Assembly: GCF_020404845.1 (NCBI RefSeq)
Contig: NZ_JAIOJZ010000010.1
Span: forward strand, 1-64,000
Direction: 5' to 3'
Source: Streptomyces hyderabadensis
GTDB lineage: Bacteria; Actinomycetota; Actinomycetes; Streptomycetales; Streptomycetaceae
DNA: 64,000 nt
Shown here piece by piece: positions 16,724 to 25,259 of the stretch. Under the pieces are notes generated by a model that made no database searches, was not told the origin of the DNA, and worked only from the letters and a program-made list of their open reading frames with translations. A program made the translations under genes and the position numbers. Within the stretch, counting starts at the first letter, position 1. Each line of letters begins with the position of its first letter.

Positions 16724-19462
16724 CTACGGCATCCTGTCCCCCAGGAGTGCGAGGTTCTCGATGGCGGCGAGGCCGTAGAGGGCGGTGTCGTTGGTGGACA
16801 CCCAGCTCGCCTCGCTGCCCGGGACCAGGGCGGCGGGCCCGCTCAGCTTCTCCGTCGTCCAGGGCGCCGACTCCTGGTAGCCGTCGGAGTCGTGGAACTT
16901 CTGCCAGGCGCGCGTGGCGAGCTTCTCGTCGCCGGTCCGTACGGCGGCGTAGGCGTCGAGGCGCGAGTGGCCCTGGAAGAGGATCAGGCTGCCGAAGTTG
17001 CTGCCGTAGCGCTCGGCCTGTTCGGTCTTGCTCGCGTTGAAGTAGCGGCAGTAGTCGTAGTACGCCTGCTCGAACTCCGGCATGTCGACGAGGTCGATCA
17101 GTTCGGCGCAGAGTTCGTTCAGGCCGAAGACGGCGGACAGGTGGGAGACCTCGACCTTCGGGCTGTCGGCCACGGCGAACCTGCCGGTGTCCAGGTCGTA
17201 CAGGCCGCTGCCCTGGACGAAGCCGTTGGGCTGGGCGGCGATGGTCTCCATGGTGGACAGGACGCGGTCGCGGGCCTTCTCCCATGCGGGGCCCTTGCGT
17301 TCCCATTCGGTGAGCCAGGCCGAGACCAGGCCGCTCCAGTCGGTGCCGAAGCCGATGGACAGGGCGTTGCGGTCGGGGGTGTAGGGCTCGGTGCGGATCT
17401 TGCGGAGCGGGTCGAGGGCGAGGAAGGTCTCGTCGGAGTCGACGTTGGCGTGCATGAGGTCGCCGACGCGTTCGTCGGCGGTGAGGAAGTAGTAGAAGCG
17501 CCGGTAGGTGGTGTTGGCGATGCGCTGCTGCTTGGCGCTGTCGGCGTAGTGCTGGACGCCGTGCCGGGTGCCGAGGCCAGCCCACTTGCCGAGGTGGTAG
17601 ACGTCGACCTCGCCGGTGTGCCGGGTCATGGCCTCGGCGAAGCGGAAGATGTCGGCGCGGCCGGAGCGCAGGTAGGCGTACCAGAGCCAGAGGTCCGGGG
17701 AGAGTTCGGAGTTGTCCCAGGCGTAGCCGCCGATGTCGTAGCGCCAGGTGTGCCGGGCGGCGTCGTAGGTGTGCATGATGTCGCCGTAGTCCCAGAAGCC
17801 GTACCAGCGGCGTTGTTCGACCTGGTCCTTGTAGTAGGTGAAGAGGAAGTCGAGGTGGTCCTCGATCTTCGCCTTGGCGGGGGTGGAGCGGTCGGGCTCG
17901 GAGTAGAGGCCGGGGCCGAAGACCTTGGCCTTGATGAGCTGCTTCGGCGGGGCCGCCAGTTGCGGCAGGACGCGCACCGCCTCGACCTGTTCGGCGAGCT
18001 TCTCGGCGCTCGGGGTGGCGGCGTTGGCCCAGAAGAGGAGTTCCGAGGTGCGGGCGATGCCGTAGGGGGTGCCGAAGCCGGGTTCGTAGTCCTCGTAGGT
18101 GATGTTGAGGCCTTCGAGCTGCTCCTCGTACGTGTCCTGTCCCAGGCCGTCGTGGTAGAAGCGCAGGTCCATGGGCTGGGCCTCGGGCGACCAGAGCCAG
18201 AGGGTGACCTCGGCCGCGTCGGTCTGGGCGTCGCGGATGTCGAGCTGGGCGGGGTGCTTCTCCCAGAAGTCGCGCAGGCCGAAGGAGAGGCCGCCGCTCG
18301 CGCCGCCGACGTAGCCGAAGCCGGAGGCGCGCCGTCCGCCGCCGGCGCCGATCCAGCCGTGTCCCTTCTTGGTGCGCTTGCGCAGGGTGAAGCCGTCTGC
18401 GGAGAGCTGGGCGAGGGTGTAGTCGCCCCACTCGGGGATGTACTGCAGGCGGGTGGTGACCCGCTGGTCCCAGGTGGCGGGGTCGGGCAGTCTCTCCCCG
18501 GCGAACTGGGCCGCCTGGACGGCGGCGCCGGGGTCGCGGCGCAGTCCGGTGATGCCCTTGACCGCCTCGCGGAGCAGGCCGGTGCCCTCGCCGCCGATGC
18601 GGACGTGGCGGTCGTAGGACTCGTCGCGCATCGGGACGGTGAAGCGGACCCCGAGGCCGCGGATGAAGTCGCCGCTCGCCTTCCCGGGTTCCTGCTCCCC
18701 GTCGAAGGTGAGGGTGTGCACCATCCGGAAGGAGTCGGCGCCCGCGTAGAAGTAGAGGCGGATGGAGAAGGGGAGCCAGCGACGGTGGCCCTTGCGGTGC
18801 TTGCCGTCGATGCGGACGACGGCGCGGACCGGGCCGTCCTGCTCGACCTTCACCTCGTCGATCGCGCCGTCGAAGCGCTCGTACTTCACCGTGCCCTGGT
18901 CGCCGTCCTCGATCTCGGGCTGGCGCAGCAGGACCAGGCGGCCGTTCCTGGCGATCTCGGTGGCGCCCCGGGTGACCGACTTGATCAGCGCCGACCCGGA
19001 CGTGCCGATGCTCGCGGTGATGACGCCGGTCGATATGCCGATGGTGCCGCCGTGCCGGGCGACGGTGACCCTCTTGGCGGGGGCGGCCGGGGTACCGGGG
19101 CCCAGGGTGAGCTTGCCGTTGCCCGAGCCGACGGCGTGGGCGGTCCACTTGAGGGAGCCGTCGGGCCAGTGGGCGAGCGGCCAGGACTGCACGGGTACGG
19201 CCTTGCCGTCCGCGTCCGTGACGGCGAACGACTGGTCCTCCTGGAAGGCGCCCCGGGGCCAGGGGACGCCGACGGTGGAGCCGGGGGCGGCGCCGAGGCC
19301 GCCGTCCTCCAGCCAGGTCAGGGTGACGGGGCTGTCGTCGGCGGCCGGGGCGGCGGCGGGCGCGGCCTGCGCGTTCTTGGTACCCAGGGCCCAGCTGAAC
19401 TGGGCGGCGGCGCCGGCGACGGCGGCCGCCTTGAGGAGGGACCTGCGGGGGATGGGGGACAT
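16724..19462 (-). CDS. Secreted exo-rhamnogalacturonan lyase-like protein (PL26-type)
   Basis: The 912-residue protein starts with a Tat signal (RRSLLK, then a hydrophobic stretch ending NAQA near residue 33). The rest resembles the three-part PcRGLX/PL26 exo-rhamnogalacturonan lyase family: an N-terminal beta region, a central beta-sandwich, and a C-terminal alpha-barrel rich in Trp and Tyr (WDYGDIMHTY, YDIGGYAWDNSEL, FGTDWSG). Such enzymes cleave the rhamnose-galacturonate backbone of pectin by beta-elimination. It is downstream of a lipoprotein-permease-permease-YesL operon on the same strand, as in Bacillus yes loci. I chose the ATG at 19462 after an AAAGGAAAGG site. The substrate is inferred from family resemblance and context. 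Confidence 0.8.
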   Translation of the reverse strand: MSPIPRRSLLKAAAVAGAAAQFSWALGTKNAQAAPAAAPAADDSPVTLTWLEDGGLGAAPGSTVGVPWPRGAFQEDQSFAVTDADGKAVPVQSWPLAHWPDGSLKWTAHAVGSGNGKLTLGPGTPAAPAKRVTVARHGGTIGISTGVITASIGTSGSALIKSVTRGATEIARNGRLVLLRQPEIEDGDQGTVKYERFDGAIDEVKVEQDGPVRAVVRIDGKHRKGHRRWLPFSIRLYFYAGADSFRMVHTLTFDGEQEPGKASGDFIRGLGVRFTVPMRDESYDRHVRIGGEGTGLLREAVKGITGLRRDPGAAVQAAQFAGERLPDPATWDQRVTTRLQYIPEWGDYTLAQLSADGFTLRKRTKKGHGWIGAGGGRRASGFGYVGGASGGLSFGLRDFWEKHPAQLDIRDAQTDAAEVTLWLWSPEAQPMDLRFYHDGLGQDTYEEQLEGLNITYEDYEPGFGTPYGIARTSELLFWANAATPSAEKLAEQVEAVRVLPQLAAPPKQLIKAKVFGPGLYSEPDRSTPAKAKIEDHLDFLFTYYKDQVEQRRWYGFWDYGDIMHTYDAARHTWRYDIGGYAWDNSELSPDLWLWYAYLRSGRADIFRFAEAMTRHTGEVDVYHLGKWAGLGTRHGVQHYADSAKQQRIANTTYRRFYYFLTADERVGDLMHANVDSDETFLALDPLRKIRTEPYTPDRNALSIGFGTDWSGLVSAWLTEWERKGPAWEKARDRVLSTMETIAAQPNGFVQGSGLYDLDTGRFAVADSPKVEVSHLSAVFGLNELCAELIDLVDMPEFEQAYYDYCRYFNASKTEQAERYGSNFGSLILFQGHSRLDAYAAVRTGDEKLATRAWQKFHDSDGYQESAPWTTEKLSGPAALVPGSEASWVSTNDTALYGLAAIENLALLGDRMP

Positions 19463-19575
19463 GGCCTTTCCTTTCCGCACGGGCGTGCATGACTGTCAAG
19501 GGCATGACAGATAGAGGTGCGGCACCGGAGCGCCGACCTGGGCGGGGGGGCGGCCGGCACGGGACCGCCCCGGGA

Positions 19576-20175
19576 TCAACGACGCCGGTAGCGCTCCTCC
19601 ACCGCGACGGCCGCCGCGGCCACCGCGCCGAGGACGGCGACGGCCAGCGGTGCGCTGAACCAGGCGGAGCAGACCACGACGGCCAGCCCGCCGACGAGGA
19701 GGAGCGAACCGGCGGGGTCGCGCAGGGTCCGGCGGCCCGCCCGCGCGAGCAGCGCCCGCCAGGAGGCGCCGGGGTGCCAGGCCGCCGCCGCGCGCAGTCC
19801 CGCGACGGCCGCGGCGATCAGGGCGAGGACGCCGACGGTGCCGACCAGCGGTCCGCCGGGCAGACCGTCCCGGACGGCCCGCACGTCCACCCACACCACC
19901 GCCAGGGCGGCCCAGCCGGCGACCCCGACGAGCCAGCCGTGGCGCACCGCCGCCCGGAAGTCGGCGGTGAACTCCCGCCAGCCGCCCCGCTCGTGGGCCA
20001 GCCGACGGCCGAGGTGCCGCGCGCCGGCCGCGAAGGCGGCGGGGTAGGTGACCAGCCCCAGGGCCGCCACCGCGATCCACACGCCGGTGAGCAGGCACTC
20101 GGCGAACAGGGCGAAGCCCTGGGAGAACCGGGACTCCCCCGGTCCCGGCCGGGCCCCGGCACGCGCTTCGGTCAT
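19576..20175 (-). CDS. YesL/DUF624-like membrane protein
   Basis: The 199-residue protein has about four to five hydrophobic helices and short charged loops. The pattern, with an N-terminal helix (LLTGVWIAVAALGLVTYPAAFA) followed by a basic amphipathic linker, matches YesL (DUF624) proteins. These are typically encoded next to sugar ABC permeases and plant polysaccharide enzymes, but their job is unknown. It is 12 bases downstream of a permease gene, and 113 bases upstream of the PL26-like gene. No strong ribosome binding site precedes its ATG. Confidence 0.8.
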   Translation of the reverse strand: MTEARAGARPGPGESRFSQGFALFAECLLTGVWIAVAALGLVTYPAAFAAGARHLGRRLAHERGGWREFTADFRAAVRHGWLVGVAGWAALAVVWVDVRAVRDGLPGGPLVGTVGVLALIAAAVAGLRAAAAWHPGASWRALLARAGRRTLRDPAGSLLLVGGLAVVVCSAWFSAPLAVAVLGAVAAAAVAVEERYRRR

Positions 20176-20187
20176 CGGAATGTCACC

Positions 20188-21099
20188 TCAGCCCTTCAGG
20201 CCGGACGTCGCCATGCCGTCGATCAGATAGCGCTGGAAGGCCAGGAAGAAGGCGAGGACCGGCAGCAGGGCGACCAGTGACATGGCGATCATGCCGCCGT
20301 AGTTGGCCAGGCCCTCCTGGTCCACGAACATCTTCAGGCCGAGGGAGATCGTGTACTTGCCGGGCTCGTTGAGGTAGATCAGCGGGCCCATGAAGTCGTT
20401 CCAGGAGTTGATGAAGGTGAAGATCGCGCTGGTGATCAGCGCGGGGCGGCACAGCGGGAGCACGATCGACCAGTAGATGCGGAAGTGCCCGCAGCCGTCG
20501 AGCCGGGCGGCCTCGTCCAGTTCCCTGGGCAGGTTCCGCATGAACTGCACCATCAGGAAGACGAAGAACGCCTCGGTGGCCAGGTACTTCCCCAGCAGGA
20601 GCGGGGTGTACGTGTTGATCATGTCCAGGTTGCGGAAGAGCACGTACTGCGGGATCAGCAGCACGTGGTAGGGCAGCAGCAGCGTGCCGATCATCAGTGT
20701 GAAGAGCAGGTTGCGGCCGGCGAACCTGATCTTCGCGAAGGCGTACGCGGTCAGCGAGCAGGACACCACGATGCCGATCACGGAACCTACGGCGAGGAAG
20801 AGCGAGTTGACGAAGAACGTGGAGATCGAGATGTCCGCGATGCCGTCGGCGAGGCTCGTGTAGTTGTCCGTGATCGGGTCGCCCGGGAAGAGGTCCAGGC
20901 TGCCGACGATGTCGCCGCTCTCCTTGAAGGAGCCGCCGATCACCCAGAGCACCGGGTAGAGGATCACGGCGAGGATCGCCAGCGACCCGAGGTGCCAGGC
21001 GAGCGACCCGGGCAGGCGGCGCCGGAGCACGGCCGCCCTGGCGGACCTGGGCGGTGGGGCGTCGGTGACGGGTGTGACGTCGGTGGCCTGCGCGCTCAT
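20188..21099 (-). CDS. Carbohydrate ABC transporter permease (MalG-type)
   Basis: This 303-residue inner-membrane permease has six predicted helices and the binding-protein-dependent transport (EAA) loop EAARLDGCGHFRIYWSIVLP, which contacts the ATPase. It is the second permease of a CUT1-type importer. The ATG at 21099 overlaps the upstream permease stop by 4 bases, and follows a GGAGG site. There is no ATPase gene in the cluster, so a shared MsmK-type ATPase elsewhere probably powers it, as is usual for Streptomyces CUT1 systems. Confidence 0.93.
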   Translation of the reverse strand: MSAQATDVTPVTDAPPPRSARAAVLRRRLPGSLAWHLGSLAILAVILYPVLWVIGGSFKESGDIVGSLDLFPGDPITDNYTSLADGIADISISTFFVNSLFLAVGSVIGIVVSCSLTAYAFAKIRFAGRNLLFTLMIGTLLLPYHVLLIPQYVLFRNLDMINTYTPLLLGKYLATEAFFVFLMVQFMRNLPRELDEAARLDGCGHFRIYWSIVLPLCRPALITSAIFTFINSWNDFMGPLIYLNEPGKYTISLGLKMFVDQEGLANYGGMIAMSLVALLPVLAFFLAFQRYLIDGMATSGLKG

Positions 21100-22094
21100 C
21101 GGCCGCCCTCCTCGTAGTGCACCCAGCGCTTCTGGGACCAGAACAGCACCGCGGTGACCAGGGCGACCGCGACCAGCAGCATCCACGCCATGGCGGAGGC
21201 CAGGCCCATGCGGCTGTTCTCGAAGCCCTGGACGTACAGGTAGCAGGTGTAGACCATCGTGCCGTCGGCCGGGCCGCAGGCGTTGCCTCCGGCGCCGCCG
21301 CCGACGATGTAGGCCGAGCTGAAGATCTGGAAGGAGTGGATGGTCTCCAGCAGGACGTTGAAGAAGAGGACCGGGGAGATCATCGGCAGGGTGATGTTCC
21401 AGAACTGCCGCAGCTTCCCCGCGCCGTCCACGTCGGCGGCCTCGTACAGCTCGCGCGGCACCTGTTTCAGACCGGCCAGGAAGATGACCATCGGGGCGCC
21501 GAACTGCCAGACGGTGAGCGCCACCAGGCTGTAGATGATCAGCTCCGGGTCACCGGTCCAGCCGCCGGCACCGATCCCGAAGAGCTGCTGGGTGCGGTCG
21601 ACGACCGCGTCGTCCGAGAAGATCGCCTTCCAGACGATGGCGACGGACACGCTCGCACCGATCAGCGACGGGGCGTAGAACGCAGCCCGGTAGAAGGCCT
21701 GTCCGCGCCGCTTCTGGGCCAGCAGCAGCGCGACACCCAGCGCCGCGATCAGCTTGATCGGGGTGCCGACCACGACGTACCACAGGGTGATGCGGACCGA
21801 ATGGCGCCAGCGCGGGTCGCCGAACATCTCGGCGAAGTTGTCCAGGCCGATCCAGCGGGGGGCGTCGAAGAGGTTGTAGTCGGTGAACGCGAAGTAGAGC
21901 GAGGCGACCATCGGGCCCGCGGTCAGCAGCAGGAACCCGGCGATCCAGGGGGACATGAAGAGGTATCCGGCCAGGTTCTCCCGGCGCCTGCGCTGCTTCG
22001 GCCCGGCGGGGCGCGGGGACGTCGCCGGACCGTGCCGCGGCTCCGGGTCCGCCCGGCCGTCCAGTGCGGGGGCGTGTGTCACGGCGCTTCCCAT
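21096..22094 (-). CDS. Carbohydrate ABC transporter permease (MalF-type)
   Basis: This 332-residue permease has a cytoplasmic N-terminus rich in Pro and Arg and six membrane helices. The EAA loop is EAADVDGAGKLRQFWNITLP. It is the first permease of the CUT1 importer and shares one base with the stop of the binding-protein gene (TGATG arrangement at 22094). Together with the MalG-type partner it would form the channel for an oligosaccharide, plausibly a pectin breakdown product given the downstream lyase (inference). Confidence 0.93.
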   Translation of the reverse strand: MGSAVTHAPALDGRADPEPRHGPATSPRPAGPKQRRRRENLAGYLFMSPWIAGFLLLTAGPMVASLYFAFTDYNLFDAPRWIGLDNFAEMFGDPRWRHSVRITLWYVVVGTPIKLIAALGVALLLAQKRRGQAFYRAAFYAPSLIGASVSVAIVWKAIFSDDAVVDRTQQLFGIGAGGWTGDPELIIYSLVALTVWQFGAPMVIFLAGLKQVPRELYEAADVDGAGKLRQFWNITLPMISPVLFFNVLLETIHSFQIFSSAYIVGGGAGGNACGPADGTMVYTCYLYVQGFENSRMGLASAMAWMLLVAVALVTAVLFWSQKRWVHYEEGGR

Positions 22095-23395
22095 CAGCCG
22101 GCGAGGACCGTCTTCGACTCGGTGAAGAACTGCTCGACGGCCTCCTCGACGGACCGCGAGCCGAGCGCCATCTCCTCCGCGATGCGCAGGAACGCGGCCT
22201 CGCAGATGTCGGCCCCGTTCGGGTGCGGGGTGATCTGCTCCAGGACGCCGGCCTCCACGAGTGACTCCTCGTAGGCGGCGATGGCCTTGTTGACCGGGTC
22301 GGTCGGCTTGTACGCGTCGTACTGGGCCTGGGTCGTGGGGACGCCCCGGTCGTAGCCCATGATCTTGGCGACCTCGGGGTCGTGGACCATGAAGTCGATG
22401 AACTGGGCGACCTCCTTGGGGTGCTGGGTGCGCTTGTAGGCGCTGAGCATCAGGGAGCCCAGGTACTGGCCGGTCCGCTTGCCGTCCGTGGTGGGGATCG
22501 GCGCGAGTCCGTACTCGCTCTTGCCCTCGGAGGTGTAGCGGACGGTGAAGTTGTCCCAGGTGAACTCGCTGCCGGCGAGTTCCGCGGACAGTGCCGACTT
22601 GGGCTTGATCTGGGCGACCTTCTTGGGGTCGGCGAAGAGGCCGGACTTCACGTCCTTCTCCGCCTTGGTCCACCAGGTGGTCAGGTCCGCCTCGGTGAAG
22701 CCGAGTCCGTCCTCGGTGAAGAACGCCTTGCCGTTCTGACGCAGGTACAGGTCGTAGAGGTACATCACGCCGTACATGCCGCTGTCGCCGGCCCGGCCGG
22801 TCCTGTCCCGGACCTTCGTCATCGCCTCGTCGAAGTCGTCCCAGGTCCAGCCCTGTTCGGGCTTGATGCCGGCCCGGGTGTAGACGGGCTTGTCGATGAC
22901 CAGGGCCATCGAGTTGGAACCGACCGGCACGCCGAGGAGTTTGCCGTCGATCTCGCCGAACTTCTCCAGGCCGGCGCGGAATCCGTCCATGGCGAGGTTG
23001 CCCGCCTTCACCTGCTCGCCGAGGTCGAGCAGCACATTCTTGGCATCGTATTTGCGGAGAAATCCGATGGCATTCTGGAAGACGTCCGGTGGATTGCCTC
23101 CGGAGGCCTGTGTGTTGAACTTCTTCCAGAAGTCGGTGTACGGCTGGAAGTCAGTCTTGACCTTGATCTTCGGATACTTCTTCTCGAAGAGCGCGATGGT
23201 CTTGTTGATGCGTTCCGCCCGGTCCTCGGCACCCCACCAGGAGTAACGGATCGTCACCGTTCCGTCTCCCGAGCCGCTGCCGCCGCCGCACGCGGTGGCC
23301 GTGGCGCCCAGGCCCGCGACGGCCAGCGAGGCCCCCGCCGCCTTGAGGATCGTCCGCCTCCCGGCCTGCCGCTCCGCATTTCCGCCCTGCTGCAT
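22094..23395 (-). CDS. Extracellular sugar-binding lipoprotein (ABC transporter)
   Basis: This 433-residue family 1 solute-binding protein has a twin-arginine lipoprotein signal: GRRTILK, then a hydrophobic segment and the lipid-modified Cys36 in ATAC. The mature part contains VTIRYSWWG, VFQNAIGFLRKY and GVPVGSNSMALVID, typical of CUT1 binding proteins. It is the first gene of a binding protein-permease-permease-YesL-lyase operon. The ATG at 23395 follows GGGGAGG with 6-base spacing. An AAGCGCTT-centred operator-like site lies about 50 bases upstream. Its ligand is not determined by sequence. Confidence 0.93.
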   Translation of the reverse strand: MQQGGNAERQAGRRTILKAAGASLAVAGLGATATACGGGSGSGDGTVTIRYSWWGAEDRAERINKTIALFEKKYPKIKVKTDFQPYTDFWKKFNTQASGGNPPDVFQNAIGFLRKYDAKNVLLDLGEQVKAGNLAMDGFRAGLEKFGEIDGKLLGVPVGSNSMALVIDKPVYTRAGIKPEQGWTWDDFDEAMTKVRDRTGRAGDSGMYGVMYLYDLYLRQNGKAFFTEDGLGFTEADLTTWWTKAEKDVKSGLFADPKKVAQIKPKSALSAELAGSEFTWDNFTVRYTSEGKSEYGLAPIPTTDGKRTGQYLGSLMLSAYKRTQHPKEVAQFIDFMVHDPEVAKIMGYDRGVPTTQAQYDAYKPTDPVNKAIAAYEESLVEAGVLEQITPHPNGADICEAAFLRIAEEMALGSRSVEEAVEQFFTESKTVLAG

Positions 23396-23434
23396 ACGAG
23401 CCTCCCCGCGACGTCGCGTCCGCCTCATGAATCG

Positions 23435-23456
23435 TTTCAAGTAAGCGCTTGCTGGC
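23435..23456 (-). promoter_or_regulatory. LacI-type operator-like palindrome
   Basis: Upstream of the binding-protein gene lies a palindromic core AAGCGCTT (23443-23450) with flanking CAAGT...GCTGG. LacI/GalR repressors typically recognise CG-centred palindromes like this, and sugar operons in Streptomyces often use them. No LacI gene lies nearby, so the regulator would act in trans. This is a candidate only. Confidence 0.4.
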
Positions 23457-23718
23457 ACAAGGTACGGAGGGGCCAGGGGTGCGTCAATGATTCGGACAGG
23501 AATTGATGGGCACGCCCCGACCGGCCCGGGACACCCATGGCGGACGCACCGTTCGGCGGCCGGGAGAACCCACAGGTCGGCGTGGCGCGACCGACCGGCC
23601 GAACGTCGGTGTGGTCGCGGAGCGCCCCGGCAGCGCAGGTCACGGTTGGGTGACGGTGAGCGGAGGTGACGGCGGGCGGAAGCGGAATGCCCGGACGCCG
23701 GGAGGGCCGCACACGAAA

Positions 23719-23750
23719 GCGGCCCGGCTCACGATCGTGAGCCGGGCCGC
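23719..23750 (-). terminator. Palindromic hairpin after tRNA-Val
   Basis: A perfect 32-base palindrome (two 16-base halves meeting at the central dinucleotide of GATC) lies 10 bases past the 3' end of the tRNA. On the minus strand it is followed by TTTC. It is likely the tRNA terminator. Confidence 0.6.
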
Positions 23751-23760
23751 CTGATTCCGG

Positions 23761-23832
23761 TGGGCGATACTGGGTTCGAACCAGTGACCTCTTCGGTGTG
23801 AACGAAGCGCTCTCCCACTGAGCTAATCGCCC
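23761..23832 (-). tRNA. tRNA-Val(CAC), second identical copy
   Basis: The sequence is identical over all 72 bases to the tRNA-Val at 16115-16186, with the same orientation, anticodon CAC and no encoded CCA. The two copies bracket the pectin-type transport and lyase operon. Confidence 0.97.
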
Positions 23833-23911
23833 GGACGCAGGAAGAACATTACCCCATGTCAGAGGCGCCGGTGACCAACGGGGGCCGCGACGGAGCGACC
23901 CCCGCGGACGA

Positions 23912-24364
23912 TCACTGGTCCTTGATCTTCCAGGGCATCTCGAGGCCGAACTTCCAGAGGTAGATCCCGGCCAGCACGGCGATGATCACCACGCCGATCG
24001 AGGTCAGGATGATGTTCCGGCGCCGCACCTTCGGGTCGAGGGCGCGCTGCGCCGCCTCGGTGACCTTGCGCTTGGTCCAGCGCAGCACCAGCTGGGCCCA
24101 GACGAACTCGGTCGCCCAGATGGCCATGCCGCCGAAGATCACCACCCAGCCCGGACCGGGCAGCGGCAGCATGATGATGCCGGCCACCACGACCGCGAGG
24201 CCGACGATGAAGACGCCGACCTGCCAGCTCAGGTGCAGCGCACGGCGCGCCCTGATGAATTCCGGTGCCCGCGAACCGAGCGCCCGCTCGGCCGTGGCCT
24301 CGTCCGTCCCCGTACGGTCTGCCGCCACGGCCGCCTCGCCGGGCTTGTTACTCCCCGTGTTCAT
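23912..24364 (-). CDS. PGPGW-family (TIGR02611-like) membrane protein
   Basis: This 150-residue protein has the family motif LPLPGPGWVVIFGG between two membrane segments (about residues 42-67 and 70-90) and a third helix near the C-terminus. The N-terminus is hydrophilic. PGPGW proteins are conserved in actinobacteria and their role is unknown. I used the ATG at 24364; a GTG at 24397 would add 11 residues, and neither start has a good ribosome binding site. It is divergent from ssgB. Confidence 0.85.
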   Translation of the reverse strand: MNTGSNKPGEAAVAADRTGTDEATAERALGSRAPEFIRARRALHLSWQVGVFIVGLAVVVAGIIMLPLPGPGWVVIFGGMAIWATEFVWAQLVLRWTKRKVTEAAQRALDPKVRRRNIILTSIGVVIIAVLAGIYLWKFGLEMPWKIKDQ

Positions 24365-24461
24365 ACGGCCAAACACTACCGGAGCGAAACCTGTCACCGG
24401 AATGGGCGTACGACCCGAACGATCTCTCGGCCGGAAGAGTTACGTAAACACACGCAAAACA

Positions 24462-24500
24462 CTCAGAGGGGTTTACAACGGCACCGTAGGTGGCATGTCG
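24462..24500 (+). promoter_or_regulatory. Candidate stress-sigma promoter region of ssgB
   Basis: Upstream of ssgB a GTTT element at 24471-24474 is followed about 15 bases later by GTGGCA. This loosely fits the GTTT-N14-16-GGGTA type used by SigB/SigH-family factors. In S. coelicolor, ssgB is known to depend on SigH; this placement is my inference from spacing. Confidence 0.3.
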
Positions 24501-24555
24501 ATTTCGCCGACGTGCGAATCCCCGAGCGCACACTGAGCGAAAGGCCCTGGCGCTT

Positions 24556-24969
24556 ATGAACACCACGGTCAGCTGCGAGCTGCACCTGCGCCTCGTTGTG
24601 TCGAGCGAGTCCTCCCTGCCTGTCCCCGCAGGCCTGCGGTACGACACGGCCGACCCCTACGCCGTGCACGCCACCTTCCACACCGGAGCCGAGGAGACCG
24701 TCGAGTGGGTGTTCGCCCGCGACCTCCTCGCCGAAGGTCTCCACCGCCCCACAGGCACCGGCGACGTCCGTGTCTGGCCGTCCCGCAGTCACGGCCAGGG
24801 CGTCGTGTGCATCGCTCTCAGCTCCCCGGAGGGCGAAGCACTGCTGGAGGCCCCGGCGCGGGCCCTGGAGTCCTTCCTGAAGCGCACAGACGCCGCCGTG
24901 CCCCCCGGCACGGAGCACCGGCACTTCGATCTCGATCAGGAGCTCTCGCACATCCTGGCGGAAAGCTAG
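24556..24969 (+). CDS. ssgB: Sporulation-specific cell division protein SsgB
   Basis: SsgB (137 residues) is the SsgA-like protein that marks future septum sites in sporulating aerial hyphae and recruits FtsZ to the membrane together with SsgA. The sequence is an almost textbook match from MNTTVSCELHLRLVV to the C-terminal QELSHILAES, and the SALP core VEWVFARDLLAEGL is intact. The ATG at 24556 gives the known length. An AAAGG sits 13 bases upstream, slightly far. It is monocistronic and followed by a 290-base gap with no gene seen. Its presence is a strong marker of a sporulating streptomycete. Confidence 0.98.
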   Translation: MNTTVSCELHLRLVVSSESSLPVPAGLRYDTADPYAVHATFHTGAEETVEWVFARDLLAEGLHRPTGTGDVRVWPSRSHGQGVVCIALSSPEGEALLEAPARALESFLKRTDAAVPPGTEHRHFDLDQELSHILAES

Positions 24970-25259
24970 GGCGGGGCCCCGCGTGAAGCCGCCCGTCGCC
25001 GTCGACTCGGGGTGACGGCACGGGCCCGGACAACCGCATACGGCACACGACGGCGTCGTCGCCGCGGATCTCCGCGGGGGCGGCGCCGCTGCGTGCGCGG
25101 CCCCGGGAACGAAGGCGGGCCGGCCGCCGTTGAAAGGGCAGTCTTCGGGGCAATCGCCGACCGGGACCGGATCACGGCCGGTTCGCCCGTCGCGCCGGCC
25201 ACTACCATCGGCCAGCATCGGCGGGCGCCCGCCCGACCCCCAGGCCAGGGAGACGAAAC

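Noticed and set aside
16253..19492. 1079-residue plus-strand reading frame opposite the PL26-like gene
   Set aside because: It is an antisense shadow of the high-GC lyase gene; it lacks any domain, and its bias is explained by third-position GC of the minus strand gene.
24463..25218. 251-residue minus-strand frame over ssgB
   Set aside because: It overlaps ssgB, whose sequence is unmistakable, and has no ribosome binding site.
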